A stretch of DNA of 64,000 nt, taken from contig CAINED010000050.1 of the NCBI GenBank assembly GCA_903847605.1, forward strand, positions 62,001-126,000. Reading direction: 5' to 3'. Positions 10,012-18,563 of this stretch are shown piece by piece. Each line of letters opens with the position of its first letter. Positions within the stretch are counted from its first letter, which is position 1. The notes under the pieces were generated by a model. That model saw only the letters and a program-made list of their open reading frames with translations. It searched no databases and was not told the DNA's origin. A program made the position numbers and the translations under genes. The stretch comes from an uncultured Hyphomicrobiales bacterium. GTDB taxonomy: Bacteria > Pseudomonadota > Alphaproteobacteria > Rhizobiales > Beijerinckiaceae.

Positions 10012-10742
10012 TGGCCGCCGCCATGGCCCCGCCCCGCATTCGCATTGGCTACACATCCGTCGCCTGGGTCACGGAGATTTTCGCGCGCGACTTCTATCGC
10101 ATGGTTCCCGATGGCGTTTCCCTGGCCCTCGTCACGATCCAGCAGAGTGAATTTGGCAAGGGTGAAATGGACCGCCTCTACGAGGCGACGCTGGAGGGCG
10201 CGCGGCGTCTCGCCAGATCCGGAGTCGATCTGGTCGTGCTCGGCGGCCGTCCCGTCCTGCTTGCGCAAGGCGCGGAGAATATCGACGCGATCTGCGCGCG
10301 CCTCGGCCGCGAGATCGGTGCGCCCGTGACTTGCGACGCCACTGCGCAGCTACTCGCCTTTCGGGCGCTGGGATCGCAGCGCATTGCCACCGCCCATCCT
10401 TTCGGCGACGACCACAACGGACGTCACGACGGCATGATAGCGGACATGGGCCTGACGCCCGCCGGATCGCTTGGCTGCGGCAGCAATCTGGTCGGGTTGC
10501 CAGACCTTCCGCCGCAGACTGCGCTCGAACTCGGCCGCCGGGCCGCCGGGCTGTTCCCCGAGGCGGATACGCTGCTTTTTCCCTGCCCGCACTGGGAAGT
10601 CGTCGGCGCCATCGCGCCGCTGGAGCGCGAATTCGGCGTCAATGTCGTCGCCAACCTCCAGGCTACTGTCTGGCACGCGCTGCGCACCTGCGGTTACAAG
10701 GCAGCCAACGACGGCTACGGACGCTTGCTCGCCGCGCATTGA
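10011..10742 (+). CDS. Arylmalonate decarboxylase/Asp-Glu racemase-like protein
   Basis: About 243 residues; the start is ATG 10011, overlapping the preceding stop, or ATG 10023. Fold motifs are RIRIGYTSVAWVTE, GVDLVVLGGRPV and DTLLFPCPHWEVVGAI. The first catalytic position is glycine (LGGRP) and the second is cysteine (FPCPHW). Arylmalonate decarboxylase has the same arrangement (Gly74, Cys188), whereas racemases have two cysteines. A decarboxylase or isomerase acting on a substituted malonate or maleate is a reasonable inference. It is coupled to the Bug receptor upstream. A strong hairpin follows the stop. Confidence 0.75.
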   Translation: MAAAMAPPRIRIGYTSVAWVTEIFARDFYRMVPDGVSLALVTIQQSEFGKGEMDRLYEATLEGARRLARSGVDLVVLGGRPVLLAQGAENIDAICARLGREIGAPVTCDATAQLLAFRALGSQRIATAHPFGDDHNGRHDGMIADMGLTPAGSLGCGSNLVGLPDLPPQTALELGRRAAGLFPEADTLLFPCPHWEVVGAIAPLEREFGVNVVANLQATVWHALRTCGYKAANDGYGRLLAAH

Positions 10743-10743
10743 A

Positions 10744-10776
10744 AACGCCGGCTCAGGGCGGCCCTGAACCGGCGTT
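10744..10776 (+). terminator. Long GC-rich hairpin after the receptor-decarboxylase pair
   Basis: AACGCCGG and CCGGCGTT pair around an inner TCAGGG/CCCTGA stem with a CGG loop; one mismatch separates the two stems. No T-run follows on the plus strand, so it is a hairpin that may stop transcription or protect the mRNA end rather than a textbook terminator. Confidence 0.45.
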
Positions 10777-10851
10777 GTCGCTCGCGCGCAAGGCATGTAG
10801 ACCGGCCCGGTGAACATGCGGCTGCATTTGCGGCGCAGACAGGACTGACAG

Positions 10852-11748
10852 ATGTCGCAGCAGCCTTCGCCGACAGCCGAACCCGCATGGTATGCGATAT
10901 TGCCCGGCGTTTTCGTGCTGTTCTGGGCCACGGGCTTCATTGCAGGCAAGCTCGGCCTGCCGCACGCGGGGCCGTTCACGTTTCTGTCGATCCGCTTCGC
11001 GCTGGTGATCGCCCTTCTGACTGTTATCGCCGTCGTCATGCGGGCGCCGTGGCCCGCGCGCGACACGCTCGTGCGTATCGCAATCGGCGGCCTGTTCGTC
11101 CATGCCGGTTATCTTGGCATGACCTTCGCGGCGATATCCGTTGGCGTCGAGGCCGGCGTGTCCGCGATGATGGCGGGGTTGCAACCGATCCTCACGGCTG
11201 CGGTGGCAGGACCCTTGCTCGGCGAAGCCATCAGCCGGCGTCAATGGGCCGGTTTCTTTCTCGGTCTCATCGGCGTTGCGATGGTCTTGCAGAACAAACT
11301 GTCGCTGGGCCTCGGCACGCCGGTCGGCATGGTCTTCGCCTTTCTCTCGGCGGTGTCGATGACGGCGGGAACATTGTGTCAGAAGAAATTCGGCGCGCAG
11401 ATGGATCTGCGCACCGGCTCGATTGTGCAGTTTGCGGCGTCGCTCGTCGTGACAGCGCCTGTCGCTTATTTCCTCGAAGGCTTCCGGCACGAATGGGCGC
11501 CTGATTTCATCATCGCGATGGCGTGGCTCGTCATTGTGCTGTCCATCGGGACGATCTTCGTTTTGTTCACGGTGATACGGCGCGGCGCGATTTCGAAAGT
11601 GTCCTCGCTTTTCTTTCTCGTACCGCCGACGACCGCGCTGATGGCGTGGTTTCTCTTCAACGAAACGCTGGGCCCGGTTTCATTCGCAGGCATGCTGCTC
11701 ATCGCCGTTGCGGTGTTCATGGTGACGTGGACAGGGAAGAAAGCTTAG
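10852..11748 (+). CDS. EamA-family (drug/metabolite) transporter
   Basis: 298 residues with about ten hydrophobic segments in two EamA halves. The first repeat starts at AILPGVFVLFWATGFIAGK and the second at GMVFAFLSAVSMTAGTL. The end of the second repeat has the usual acidic/aromatic pattern (AWFLFNETLGPVSFAG). Such proteins export amino acids or small metabolites through the inner membrane; the substrate is not deducible. It stands alone, converging with the superoxide dismutase gene 9 bp away. Confidence 0.88.
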   Translation: MSQQPSPTAEPAWYAILPGVFVLFWATGFIAGKLGLPHAGPFTFLSIRFALVIALLTVIAVVMRAPWPARDTLVRIAIGGLFVHAGYLGMTFAAISVGVEAGVSAMMAGLQPILTAAVAGPLLGEAISRRQWAGFFLGLIGVAMVLQNKLSLGLGTPVGMVFAFLSAVSMTAGTLCQKKFGAQMDLRTGSIVQFAASLVVTAPVAYFLEGFRHEWAPDFIIAMAWLVIVLSIGTIFVLFTVIRRGAISKVSSLFFLVPPTTALMAWFLFNETLGPVSFAGMLLIAVAVFMVTWTGKKA

Positions 11749-11757
11749 CTCCGGAAA

Positions 11758-12399
11758 TTATAAATGCGTCTTGCCTTCCCGCATGCCGATCAGCCGCCGG
11801 TTGCATTCGTCCCAGTTCACGATCTGCCAGAAGGCGCGCAACCAGGCCGCACGATCGTCGCCATGTTCGCGCTCGTAGGCGTGTTCCCACATGTCGCAGA
11901 TGAGGACGCCGGGCTTGCCGAGCGGCAACACGGAGCCGTTGCCCGATAGCGCGAGAATTTCGAACGTCTCGACGCCCTGCGGAGCCGTGCGCAACAGAAA
12001 TGCCCAGCCAGGCCCATGCAAACTCATCGCGCATAATTCGAATTGCACACGAAAATTGTCGAACGAGCCGAAGTGACGTTCCAGCGCTTCCATCAATTCG
12101 CCAGACGGCGCGTTGTTCTCCTTTGCGTGACCGAGAATCTTCCAGAGGAATTGATGATCGGCATGGCCGCCTGCTTCGAAGACAAGCTCGTCGCGGATCT
12201 CTTCGGGAATTTCATGCGTCTTACGCAACAGCTCCTCGACCGAGCGGCCCTGCAATTGCGGATAGCGTTCGAGAAACGCATTGACCCGGCGGATATAGCC
12301 GGCGTGATGAATGGTGCGATGGCGCTCGAGCCAATCGGCGGGTACGGCAGGCGAGAGATCGTCGGCGCAATAGGAGATGGGGTTGAGCGAATAGACCAT
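11758..12399 (-). CDS. Fe/Mn-family superoxide dismutase with unusual second-shell residues
   Basis: The four metal ligands are present: His in LERHRTIHH, His in HADHQFLW, and Asp and His in ICDMWEHAY. The protein is 213 residues, slightly longer than usual. The second-shell glutamine that hydrogen-bonds the metal-bound solvent is missing from both known places: GGHADH has Gly where Fe-SOD has Gln, and SGNGSV has Gly where Mn-SOD has Gln (NQD). Metal preference and activity are therefore uncertain. It starts 3 bp after the yqgE stop, so the two are probably co-transcribed. No signal peptide is seen, so it is cytoplasmic. Confidence 0.88.
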   Translation of the reverse strand: MVYSLNPISYCADDLSPAVPADWLERHRTIHHAGYIRRVNAFLERYPQLQGRSVEELLRKTHEIPEEIRDELVFEAGGHADHQFLWKILGHAKENNAPSGELMEALERHFGSFDNFRVQFELCAMSLHGPGWAFLLRTAPQGVETFEILALSGNGSVLPLGKPGVLICDMWEHAYEREHGDDRAAWLRAFWQIVNWDECNRRLIGMREGKTHL

Positions 12400-12402
12400 C
12401 GC

Positions 12403-13017
12403 TCAGGCGTGACCCGCTTCGCTCGACAGCATGGCCGGGTCGATGCCGAGCTTGCGCAAGGCGCGATCGTATTTGGCGTCCTGATCGTCGTCGAAGATGA
12501 AGCTCTCGTCGGCTTCCACCGTGAGCCAGCCGTTCGCCTGCATTTCCTGATCGAGCTGGCCCGGAGCCCAGCCGGCATAGCCGAGCGCGAGAGCGGCGCG
12601 GCCCGGACCTTCGCCGCGCGCGATGCTTTTGAGAATGTCGACCGTCGCCGTCACATGGACGCCGCCGGGCAGGCGAACCGTCGAGGCGTCGCTGTCGTAA
12701 TCGGGCGAGTGCAACATGAAGCCGCGCCCCTTCTCGACGGGACCGCCGCGCAGCACCTGCACACGGGACGCCGGTTCCGGCAGGCGTATGGCTTCGTCCG
12801 ACTTGATGACGTCAAGCTGAACCAGAAGATCGGGAAATGTCAGTCGCCGCGAACGCCTGTTAACCACGATGCCCCATGCGCCTTCTTCGGAATGGGCGCA
12901 CATGAAGACGACCGAGCGGGCGAAACGCTCGTCCTCCATCGAGGGCATGGCGATGAGCATCTGCCCGCCGAGATAGCCCTCGCTCCGCTTTCCCGATTTC
13001 AGACGTTCTATCGGCAT
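12403..13017 (-). CDS. YqgE/AlgH family protein (DUF179)
   Basis: 204 residues. The diagnostic opening [23 protein letters not shown] and the later [22 protein letters not shown] and [14 protein letters not shown] blocks match the family; only shorter pieces are quoted here as landmarks. The biochemical role is unresolved; AlgH was first linked to alginate regulation in Pseudomonas. It is upstream of, and probably co-transcribed with, the superoxide dismutase. The start at 13017 leaves about 12 residues before the domain. Confidence 0.92.
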   Translation of the reverse strand: MPIERLKSGKRSEGYLGGQMLIAMPSMEDERFARSVVFMCAHSEEGAWGIVVNRRSRRLTFPDLLVQLDVIKSDEAIRLPEPASRVQVLRGGPVEKGRGFMLHSPDYDSDASTVRLPGGVHVTATVDILKSIARGEGPGRAALALGYAGWAPGQLDQEMQANGWLTVEADESFIFDDDQDAKYDRALRKLGIDPAMLSSEAGHA

Positions 13018-13155
13018 CCCTGAAATTTACCCCTCGCGCGTGCACTGCACAAGTGTCGAAGCACAGTTTGCCTCCGGCTTGAATGGCGATTCGGCGCTTG
13101 TCTTCACTCGCCATTCACGCGAACGTTGATGGCCGATTTACGTTCCGCTGCCTAA

Positions 13156-14016
13156 ATGGACGCGATGAGCTCGCGCACCCGCCCCATGTTTTCGCTTCGC
13201 ACATGTGCATGCACATTGACTGCCTTGCTTGCGATCGCTGGGGCGGCTGCTCCCGCGGCGGCGCAGTCAGCATCTGCGTGGGTTCAGGGCCCACTTTCCA
13301 GCGTGCGGCTGATTGCGGGCAATGCCGACGGCGGCGTTTGGCGTGCGGGCATCGAAATCACTCTCAAATCGGGCGCCCATACCTATTGGCGTTCTCCCGG
13401 CGACAGCGGCGTTCCCCCCACATTCGATTTTGCGGGATCGACGAACCTCAAATCCGCCGATGTGAAATTTCCCGCGCCCAAGCGCATGGAAGAAGCAGGC
13501 ATGCAAATCTTCGGATACGAAGGCGCTGTCGTCTTTCCCTTGCAGATCGCCGCGACCGATCCCGGAAAGCCGGTCGCCATCGCCCTGCACTTGCAATATG
13601 CGGCTTGCGAAAAAATCTGCATGCCGGCCGAGGCCCGCCTCAGCCTGACGCTCGATCCGCGCAAGGCGGACGGAGCGAACATCGCGCGGATCGAAGAGTT
13701 CCTGCAGCGCGTTCCCAAGTCATACGATACGCTAGGGGCGCCTGCGCTGAAAATTTCACCCGTAGCTGCCGAGAAGAAAAGCTGGCGCGTCGCCGCGTCG
13801 CCTGCGGGCGGCGACAAGGAAGACCTGTTCGCCGAAGCGCCCGATGGCTGGATGTTCGACACGAAGCGCATTTCGGCTGGCCTGTTCGAGGTGACGCTCG
13901 CCCAAAAGCCCGCCGATGCCGCGGGCAAGTTGCCGCCTGTCACTCTCACGGTCGTGACGGATAAAGGCGCTTTCGAGGGCGTCAGGCATCTCGACGCGGG
14001 CGGCGCAACGCCCTAA
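13156..14016 (+). CDS. Secreted lone DsbD-alpha (thiol:disulfide interchange N-terminal) domain protein
   Basis: A signal peptide (LTALLAIAGAAAPAAAQSA) leads into an immunoglobulin-like domain that resembles the N-terminal domain of DsbD/ScsB. The redox pair is visible as YAACEKICMPAEA, where DsbD has two cysteines in CxxxxxC. The transmembrane and C-terminal thioredoxin parts of DsbD are absent, and no ccdA-like gene is next to it. It probably passes or receives electrons from disulfides in the periplasm together with a partner encoded elsewhere. The start is uncertain among ATG 13156, 13165 and 13186. The peroxiredoxin gene follows after 112 bp. Confidence 0.8.
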   Translation: MDAMSSRTRPMFSLRTCACTLTALLAIAGAAAPAAAQSASAWVQGPLSSVRLIAGNADGGVWRAGIEITLKSGAHTYWRSPGDSGVPPTFDFAGSTNLKSADVKFPAPKRMEEAGMQIFGYEGAVVFPLQIAATDPGKPVAIALHLQYAACEKICMPAEARLSLTLDPRKADGANIARIEEFLQRVPKSYDTLGAPALKISPVAAEKKSWRVAASPAGGDKEDLFAEAPDGWMFDTKRISAGLFEVTLAQKPADAAGKLPPVTLTVVTDKGAFEGVRHLDAGGATP

Positions 14017-14128
14017 AACCCTGAGGGAACCGGAGCGACAGCCGCGCCGGACCATTCCGGATGCCGGACCGCCAAATTCAACGCAAAGGCTGGCCGGCAG
14101 CCGTCCATTCACATCAGGGGAGTGCATC

Positions 14129-14608
14129 ATGATCAAGGTTGGCGACCGTTTGCCGAACGCCACGTTCACCGTCATGGGCGAAGGCGGCCCGCAGCCGAAG
14201 ACGACCGACGATGTTTTCAAGGGCAAGAAGGTTGCCCTCTTTGCCGTTCCCGGCGCTTTCACGCCGACCTGCTCGGCCGCGCATCTGCCGGGCTTCCGCG
14301 ACAATGCCGAGGCGCTGAAAGCCAAGGGGATCGATTCCATCGCCTGCGTCGCCGTCAATGACGTCTTCGTCATGAACGCCTGGGGCAAGGACCAGAATGT
14401 CACCGGCAAGGTCGACATGCTCGCCGACGGTAGCGGCAAGTTCGCCGACGCGCTTGGCCTGACGGTCGACCTCAACGAGCGCGGCCTCGGCGTGCGCTCG
14501 AAGCGCTATTCCATGCTCGTCGATGACGGCGTGGTGAAGAGCCTCAACATCGAACCGGGACCCGGCACGGAAGTTTCCGGCGCTGAGGCGATGCTGAAGC
14601 AGCTTTGA
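14129..14608 (+). CDS. Peroxiredoxin, Prx5 type
   Basis: 159 residues with the peroxidatic cysteine in PGAFTPTCSAAHLPGF and the later SIACVAVNDVFVMNAWG, which place it in the atypical Prx5/AhpC-TSA group. It reduces hydroperoxides, recycled by glutaredoxin or thioredoxin. It is cytoplasmic, with no signal peptide. The ATG is preceded by AGGGGAGTG, a strong ribosome site. A factor-independent terminator follows, so it is probably a single-gene unit, although the DsbD-alpha gene lies just upstream on the same strand. Confidence 0.95.
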   Translation: MIKVGDRLPNATFTVMGEGGPQPKTTDDVFKGKKVALFAVPGAFTPTCSAAHLPGFRDNAEALKAKGIDSIACVAVNDVFVMNAWGKDQNVTGKVDMLADGSGKFADALGLTVDLNERGLGVRSKRYSMLVDDGVVKSLNIEPGPGTEVSGAEAMLKQL

Positions 14609-14632
14609 GATTATTTGGGATAAGCAAAATCA

Positions 14633-14670
14633 GCCCCTCGCGTCGCAAGACGCGGGGGGTCTCTTATTTG
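14633..14670 (+). terminator. Factor-independent terminator of the peroxiredoxin gene
   Basis: Stem CCCC-T-CGCGTC, loop GCAA, stem GACGCG-G-GGGG, followed by TCTCTTATTT. It lies 25 bp after the stop codon. Confidence 0.8.
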
Positions 14671-14764
14671 ATGTAAGAATGCTGGATCAGGCCCAGCGTA
14701 GCCGTACTTGCCCGCCAAAAGATTCCGTCACACACTCCCGCAAAACATGAAACGGGAGGCAGCG

Positions 14765-15919
14765 ATGAACGCGGGCTACAATTGCATTTCAGGCGATACG
14801 CATCTCGAAATTCCCAACGAACGATGGACGCATCGCGTTGCGCCGAAATTTCGCGAGCGTGCGCCCAGGACCGTGCGCCTGCCCGATGGCGCGGATGCGA
14901 CAGTCTTTGAAGATCTTCCGCCGCGCCAGAACACCTTCGATCTCTATGGCGGCAAGGGCCGCGACATCTGGATTCCCGCGCGCGCGAGCTATGAGTCCAT
15001 CAACGGCACGGGTTCGCCAAAACAGCGCGTGCAGGAGCAGACGCGCGACGGCATCGACGCGGAAGTGATGTTTCCCGGCGTCGTCTGTGGCCCACTGCTG
15101 TGGCTGCAGACGAAGGATAACGCGCTGCAGGCCGCTCTCGCGGAAGGCTTCAATGCGTGGTTCGCGGAAGAATATCTTTCCGAAGCCAGGGGCCGCATCT
15201 TCGGCATCGCGACTTTGCCCGGCACGGGAACGGAAGACTGCATCGCCGAGATGAAGCGCGCCAAGGCGCTCGGTTTCGTCGGCGTGCAATTGCTGACGTT
15301 TCCGAACGGCGGCGGCCGGCCGAAACCGGAAGACGACAGGTTCTGGGCCGCCGCGCTCGATCTCGACATGCCCGTCACCATTCACTTCGTGCTGGAAGGC
15401 ACGGGCGAGCCCGACGGCAAGCTGCTCGATTATCCGATCGAGGTTCCCTATTTGCGCACCGAACTCGCCAAGCAGATGACGCGGGCTTCGCGCTTTGCAG
15501 GTACGAATGCCGTGCAGCTGGTTTTGGCTGGCGTCTTCGAGCGCTTTCCGAAGCTGAAGATCTTCTGCGCGGAAACATCCATCGGCTGGATTCCGCATTT
15601 CCTCGAAGTGTGCGACGTGCGCTACGAGCGGCATATTCCATGGGCCTCGCGGCTCAACGGCGTCAAGCCGCTGAAGGCGAAGCCCTCGGAAATCATCGCC
15701 GAACATTTTTACTGGGGCTTCCAGAAGGATCGGGCCGGCGTCGAACTGCGCCATCATCTCAATGTGAACAGGCTCATCTGGTCGAACGATTTTCCGCACC
15801 AGGAATCGGACTGGCCGGATTCGAATCTCGTGCTTGAGAAAAATTTCGCCGGCATTCCCGAAGCCGACGTCAAACGCATGGTCGTCGACAACGTGCGCGA
15901 GTTCTTCAGGTTGCCATGA
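14765..15919 (+). CDS. Amidohydrolase-2 family metal-dependent hydrolase/decarboxylase
   Basis: 384 residues from ATG 14765 (MNAGYNCISGDTHLEIP), preceded by GGGAGG; the frame extends to a TTG at 14708. The D-x-H pair (SGDTHLE) and the C-terminal IWSNDFPHQESDWPDS are characteristic of the amidohydrolase-2 TIM barrel, which includes aromatic acid decarboxylases such as ACMSD and gamma-resorcylate decarboxylase. It opens the second catabolic cluster. Nearby ring-hydroxylating oxygenases fit a role in aromatic degradation. The substrate is unknown. Confidence 0.85.
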   Translation: MNAGYNCISGDTHLEIPNERWTHRVAPKFRERAPRTVRLPDGADATVFEDLPPRQNTFDLYGGKGRDIWIPARASYESINGTGSPKQRVQEQTRDGIDAEVMFPGVVCGPLLWLQTKDNALQAALAEGFNAWFAEEYLSEARGRIFGIATLPGTGTEDCIAEMKRAKALGFVGVQLLTFPNGGGRPKPEDDRFWAAALDLDMPVTIHFVLEGTGEPDGKLLDYPIEVPYLRTELAKQMTRASRFAGTNAVQLVLAGVFERFPKLKIFCAETSIGWIPHFLEVCDVRYERHIPWASRLNGVKPLKAKPSEIIAEHFYWGFQKDRAGVELRHHLNVNRLIWSNDFPHQESDWPDSNLVLEKNFAGIPEADVKRMVVDNVREFFRLP

Positions 15920-16007
15920 AGCCGGAGTTGGCAGCGGATCGCGTTAGTAGTTCCACACGATGCCTCGCAACATCGCTTGATATAGCGGTTCCGCTTTGCC
16001 GGGTGAA

Positions 16008-17063
16008 CTATGCCTTCGCCCGGCCGCGGATTTCCGGCCCGTCGGGCGCATAATGCCGCGCGCGGAACAGCCAGTTGATCTGCCCGAACATCGGGTGGTG
16101 GCTGAAGTGCGGGCACACATACTCCCAGACGACATCGCCCTCGGGCGTCACCTCGAACAGGCAGCCTTTTGCGCCTTCACATATCAACGTATTGCCTGAA
16201 GGAAGACGCTGGCAGCCGCCAATCATCGGCGAAAAGAAGCTCATCGGATTTTTCTTCGCGCGGTAGCGCCAGACGATCTCATTCTTCGCCGGATCGATTT
16301 CCCACACCTGCGAATGATGCAGATCCGCCGCATAGGTGCCGTTAGCGAACAGCAGGATATTGCCGTTTTCGAGCATCTGCACGTCGTGCTGTCCGCCCAT
16401 GTCGTCATTCTGGTAATGCCAGAGCAGCGCGCCGCTTTTGCGCTCGACGATATAAAGAAGATTGCGCGACTTCGAACTGACGAGATAGTTGCCGTCCGCC
16501 AGCGGCTGAACCGTGTTGGTATGGCCATTCGACCAGCGATTGGCGTTACGGTGCAGCGGAAAGCGGTCGTAGCCGAGCTGAATGCAATCCCACTCCCACA
16601 CGACCTCGCCGCGTCCATCCAATTCGCGCAGGACCTCGCCGCACATGCCGCCCTGGGGTTCGCTGCCGGCAATGCCGCCCGCAATACGGGCCTGCTCAGA
16701 CGAACTCATGGGCGTGTAGGCAGCATAAATGGCGCCATCGCCGAGACGGCGTGCATCATGATGCTGCCAGGGATCGACATGCTCCCAGACGACGTTGCCG
16801 TCCCAATCATATTCGCGCATCAACCCGCTGACCGTGAGCGCTACGCCTTTGGGTTCGTCGCAGCGCGAGTTTACGAAGAGGTTGCCGTTGGGAAGCAGAT
16901 AACACCAGTTGGTGATGCCGCGGCCCGCCTTCCAGCGATGCACGGTGTCGCCGGCATAATTGACGAGAAAGACTTCTCCGCCCTCGGAGGGATTGAACAG
17001 AATGAGCCCCGGCGTCGATCTTTTCTCGTCGTGAAAGGTGACGCCGGTTTTCTGAATAAGCAT
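16008..17063 (-). CDS. Arylsulfotransferase-like (ASST) beta-propeller protein
   Basis: 351 residues made of repeated blade-like units (GLMREYDWDGNVVWEHVD, LRELDGRGEVVWEW, VWEIDPAKNEIVWRYR, FEVTPEGDVVWEYVCP), typical of aryl-sulfate sulfotransferase propellers. Histidines occur in ANRWSNGHTNTVQPLADG and GGQHDVQMLENGNILL, where the family has its active site. No signal peptide is visible at MLIQKTGVTFHDE, unlike periplasmic ASST, so it may be a cytoplasmic relative with another activity. It lies 52 bp downstream of the IclR regulator on the same strand. Confidence 0.75.
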   Translation of the reverse strand: MLIQKTGVTFHDEKRSTPGLILFNPSEGGEVFLVNYAGDTVHRWKAGRGITNWCYLLPNGNLFVNSRCDEPKGVALTVSGLMREYDWDGNVVWEHVDPWQHHDARRLGDGAIYAAYTPMSSSEQARIAGGIAGSEPQGGMCGEVLRELDGRGEVVWEWDCIQLGYDRFPLHRNANRWSNGHTNTVQPLADGNYLVSSKSRNLLYIVERKSGALLWHYQNDDMGGQHDVQMLENGNILLFANGTYAADLHHSQVWEIDPAKNEIVWRYRAKKNPMSFFSPMIGGCQRLPSGNTLICEGAKGCLFEVTPEGDVVWEYVCPHFSHHPMFGQINWLFRARHYAPDGPEIRGRAKA

Positions 17064-17115
17064 GGGACGTCCAGGTTCTCTCGCGATCGATGCTTTGGCG
17101 CATTATGCCCGAAAA

Positions 17116-17907
17116 CTATTCCGCTGCCTTCAGCGAATAGCCGAGCGAAGCGCTGATGGCCGCCCCCGCATCGCGCACGGCGCGCGCCATCTCGCCTTCC
17201 GGCAGGCGATCCATGAGATTGGCGACGCCGATCATGGTCACGGCGGCGGCGAGTTTGCCGGCGTGATCGAAGACCGGGGCCGAAATCGCCGAGAAGCCGC
17301 GAAAGAGATAGCCTTCGGAAATCGCAACGCCACTCTTGCGCACATCCGAGACAAAATTCTCGCGCCGCGCGCCGAGTTCAGGATGCAGCCGCGCCTCTTC
17401 TTCGACGAGTTTGCGTGTCGCGTTTTCCGGCATCAGCGCAAGGAAGATACGGCCCGTCGCCGTGCCGAGCAGCGGGAAGGCGAAGCCCATCTTGATGGTC
17501 AGCGGCGTCGGCAATTCGGCATCGAATTTCAGTACGGAGAAAGGCCCGGCAGCGCCCCAGACCGAGAGATATACAGGAAGTTCGTAGCGTCTCTGCAATG
17601 CTTCCAGCGGTCCATGCGCAAGCGATAAAAGATCGGCCTGCCGGATGGCCGCCTGCCCTAGCTGCATCGCATAGGGACCGAGGCCGTAATGCGACGTGCG
17701 CGCATCCTGCGCGACAAGGCCGAGACGAACGAAACTGACGAGATAGAGATGCGCCTTGGCCGGCGTCATGCCGGCTTTTTCGGCGAGCACTTTCAAAGGC
17801 AAGGGCGCGGAAGCCGTTTCCAGCGCGCGGATCAGCCGGAAGCCGACCTCGATCGACTGGATCGAGCGCTGCTGCGTATTGTCGGTGTCATCGTTCGAGA
17901 CGGACAT
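17116..17907 (-). CDS. IclR-family transcriptional regulator
   Basis: N-terminal winged helix (about residues 15-75: RSIQSIEVGFRLIRALE, then APLPLKVLAEKAGM) and a C-terminal IclR effector domain (ISAPVFDHAGKLAAAVTMIG). ATG 17907 (MSVSNDD) gives 263 residues, normal for the family; the frame runs 17 codons further up into a palindromic repeat. IclR proteins usually control nearby aromatic catabolic genes in response to an aromatic or carboxylate ligand. Genes in position to be controlled are the two Rieske clusters at 18049-21262 and the downstream ASST-like gene. Confidence 0.92.
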   Translation of the reverse strand: MSVSNDDTDNTQQRSIQSIEVGFRLIRALETASAPLPLKVLAEKAGMTPAKAHLYLVSFVRLGLVAQDARTSHYGLGPYAMQLGQAAIRQADLLSLAHGPLEALQRRYELPVYLSVWGAAGPFSVLKFDAELPTPLTIKMGFAFPLLGTATGRIFLALMPENATRKLVEEEARLHPELGARRENFVSDVRKSGVAISEGYLFRGFSAISAPVFDHAGKLAAAVTMIGVANLMDRLPEGEMARAVRDAGAAISASLGYSLKAAE

Positions 17908-17926
17908 GCGGGCTTGTTGCTCCCCG

Positions 17927-18036
17927 CCCCTCGTGCTTCGAGACGGCTTGCTGCGCAAGCCTCCTCAGCAGGAGGGGCTAAAATTCAAAGCCCTCACCCT
18001 GAGTAGCCCACGCAGTGGGCGTATCGAAGGAGAGGG
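17927..18036. repeat. Pair of rhizobial-type palindromic repeats (intergenic)
   Basis: Two neighbouring hairpin units. One opens CCCCTCGTGCTTCGAGAC and closes CTCCTCAGCAGGAGGGG. The other opens CCCTCACCCTGAG and closes TATCGAAGGAGAGGG. They share the CTTCGAGAC...CTCCTCAG plan with the element inside glyS at 57510. They lie just upstream of the IclR start, between it and the dioxygenase beta gene, and would form strong mRNA hairpins there. Confidence 0.8.
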
Positions 18037-18048
18037 CTTGCGTCTTTC

Positions 18049-18561
18049 TCACAAAATAAAACTCACGGCGCCCATGGCGCCGAGTTCTTCAGCATCGAGG
18101 ATCGCGCGGCGCTCGTGGATTTTCAACGCGCCGTTCAAGCGCACGAGCCGGTTGATATATTCGCCGGTGAAGATGCGGACATCGCTGTTGCGGCGATTGC
18201 GATGGACGATGAAATTCGCGCGAGCGAGCCATTCGTTGCCGCTCGCAGGCGTGACGCGGACATTGCTGATGAAGCGGCGGGTGCGCGAGGGCGGATATTC
18301 CGAGTGACAGTTCGGATCTTTCAATCGCACGATGCGTTCGTGCAGGCGCACGTGATCGTCGGCGACGATGAAGAGCGTGTTGTTGTGATCGCCATGGGGC
18401 TTGTCGTTGGGCGGCACGAAGTAGCTGGCGTCTTCCGTCAGCAGAGCGCGCCACTCGTCGAGCTTCCAGGCGTCAAGGAGTTCCGCCTCGCGGTAAAACA
18501 GCCACTCCACTTCGCGGCGCAGCGCCTCGTTGGCCGGATCGTAATGGGCCGGATCGTTCAT
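18049..18561 (-). CDS. Aromatic ring-hydroxylating dioxygenase, beta subunit
   Basis: 170 residues of the NTF2-like ring-hydroxylating beta family: EALRREVEWLFYREAELLD, then DASYFVPPND, LHERIVRLKD and SRTRRFISNVRV. The beta subunit is structural in alpha3-beta3 dioxygenases. Its ATG comes 2 bp after the alpha stop, so the two are translationally coupled. No ferredoxin or reductase gene is in the cluster, so electron-transfer partners must come from elsewhere. Confidence 0.93.
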   Translation of the reverse strand: MNDPAHYDPANEALRREVEWLFYREAELLDAWKLDEWRALLTEDASYFVPPNDKPHGDHNNTLFIVADDHVRLHERIVRLKDPNCHSEYPPSRTRRFISNVRVTPASGNEWLARANFIVHRNRRNSDVRIFTGEYINRLVRLNGALKIHERRAILDAEELGAMGAVSFIL

Positions 18562-18563
18562 GG

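Noticed and set aside
10350..11490. Long minus-strand frames opposite the decarboxylase-like and EamA genes
   Set aside because: His/Arg-rich shadows without recognisable domains.
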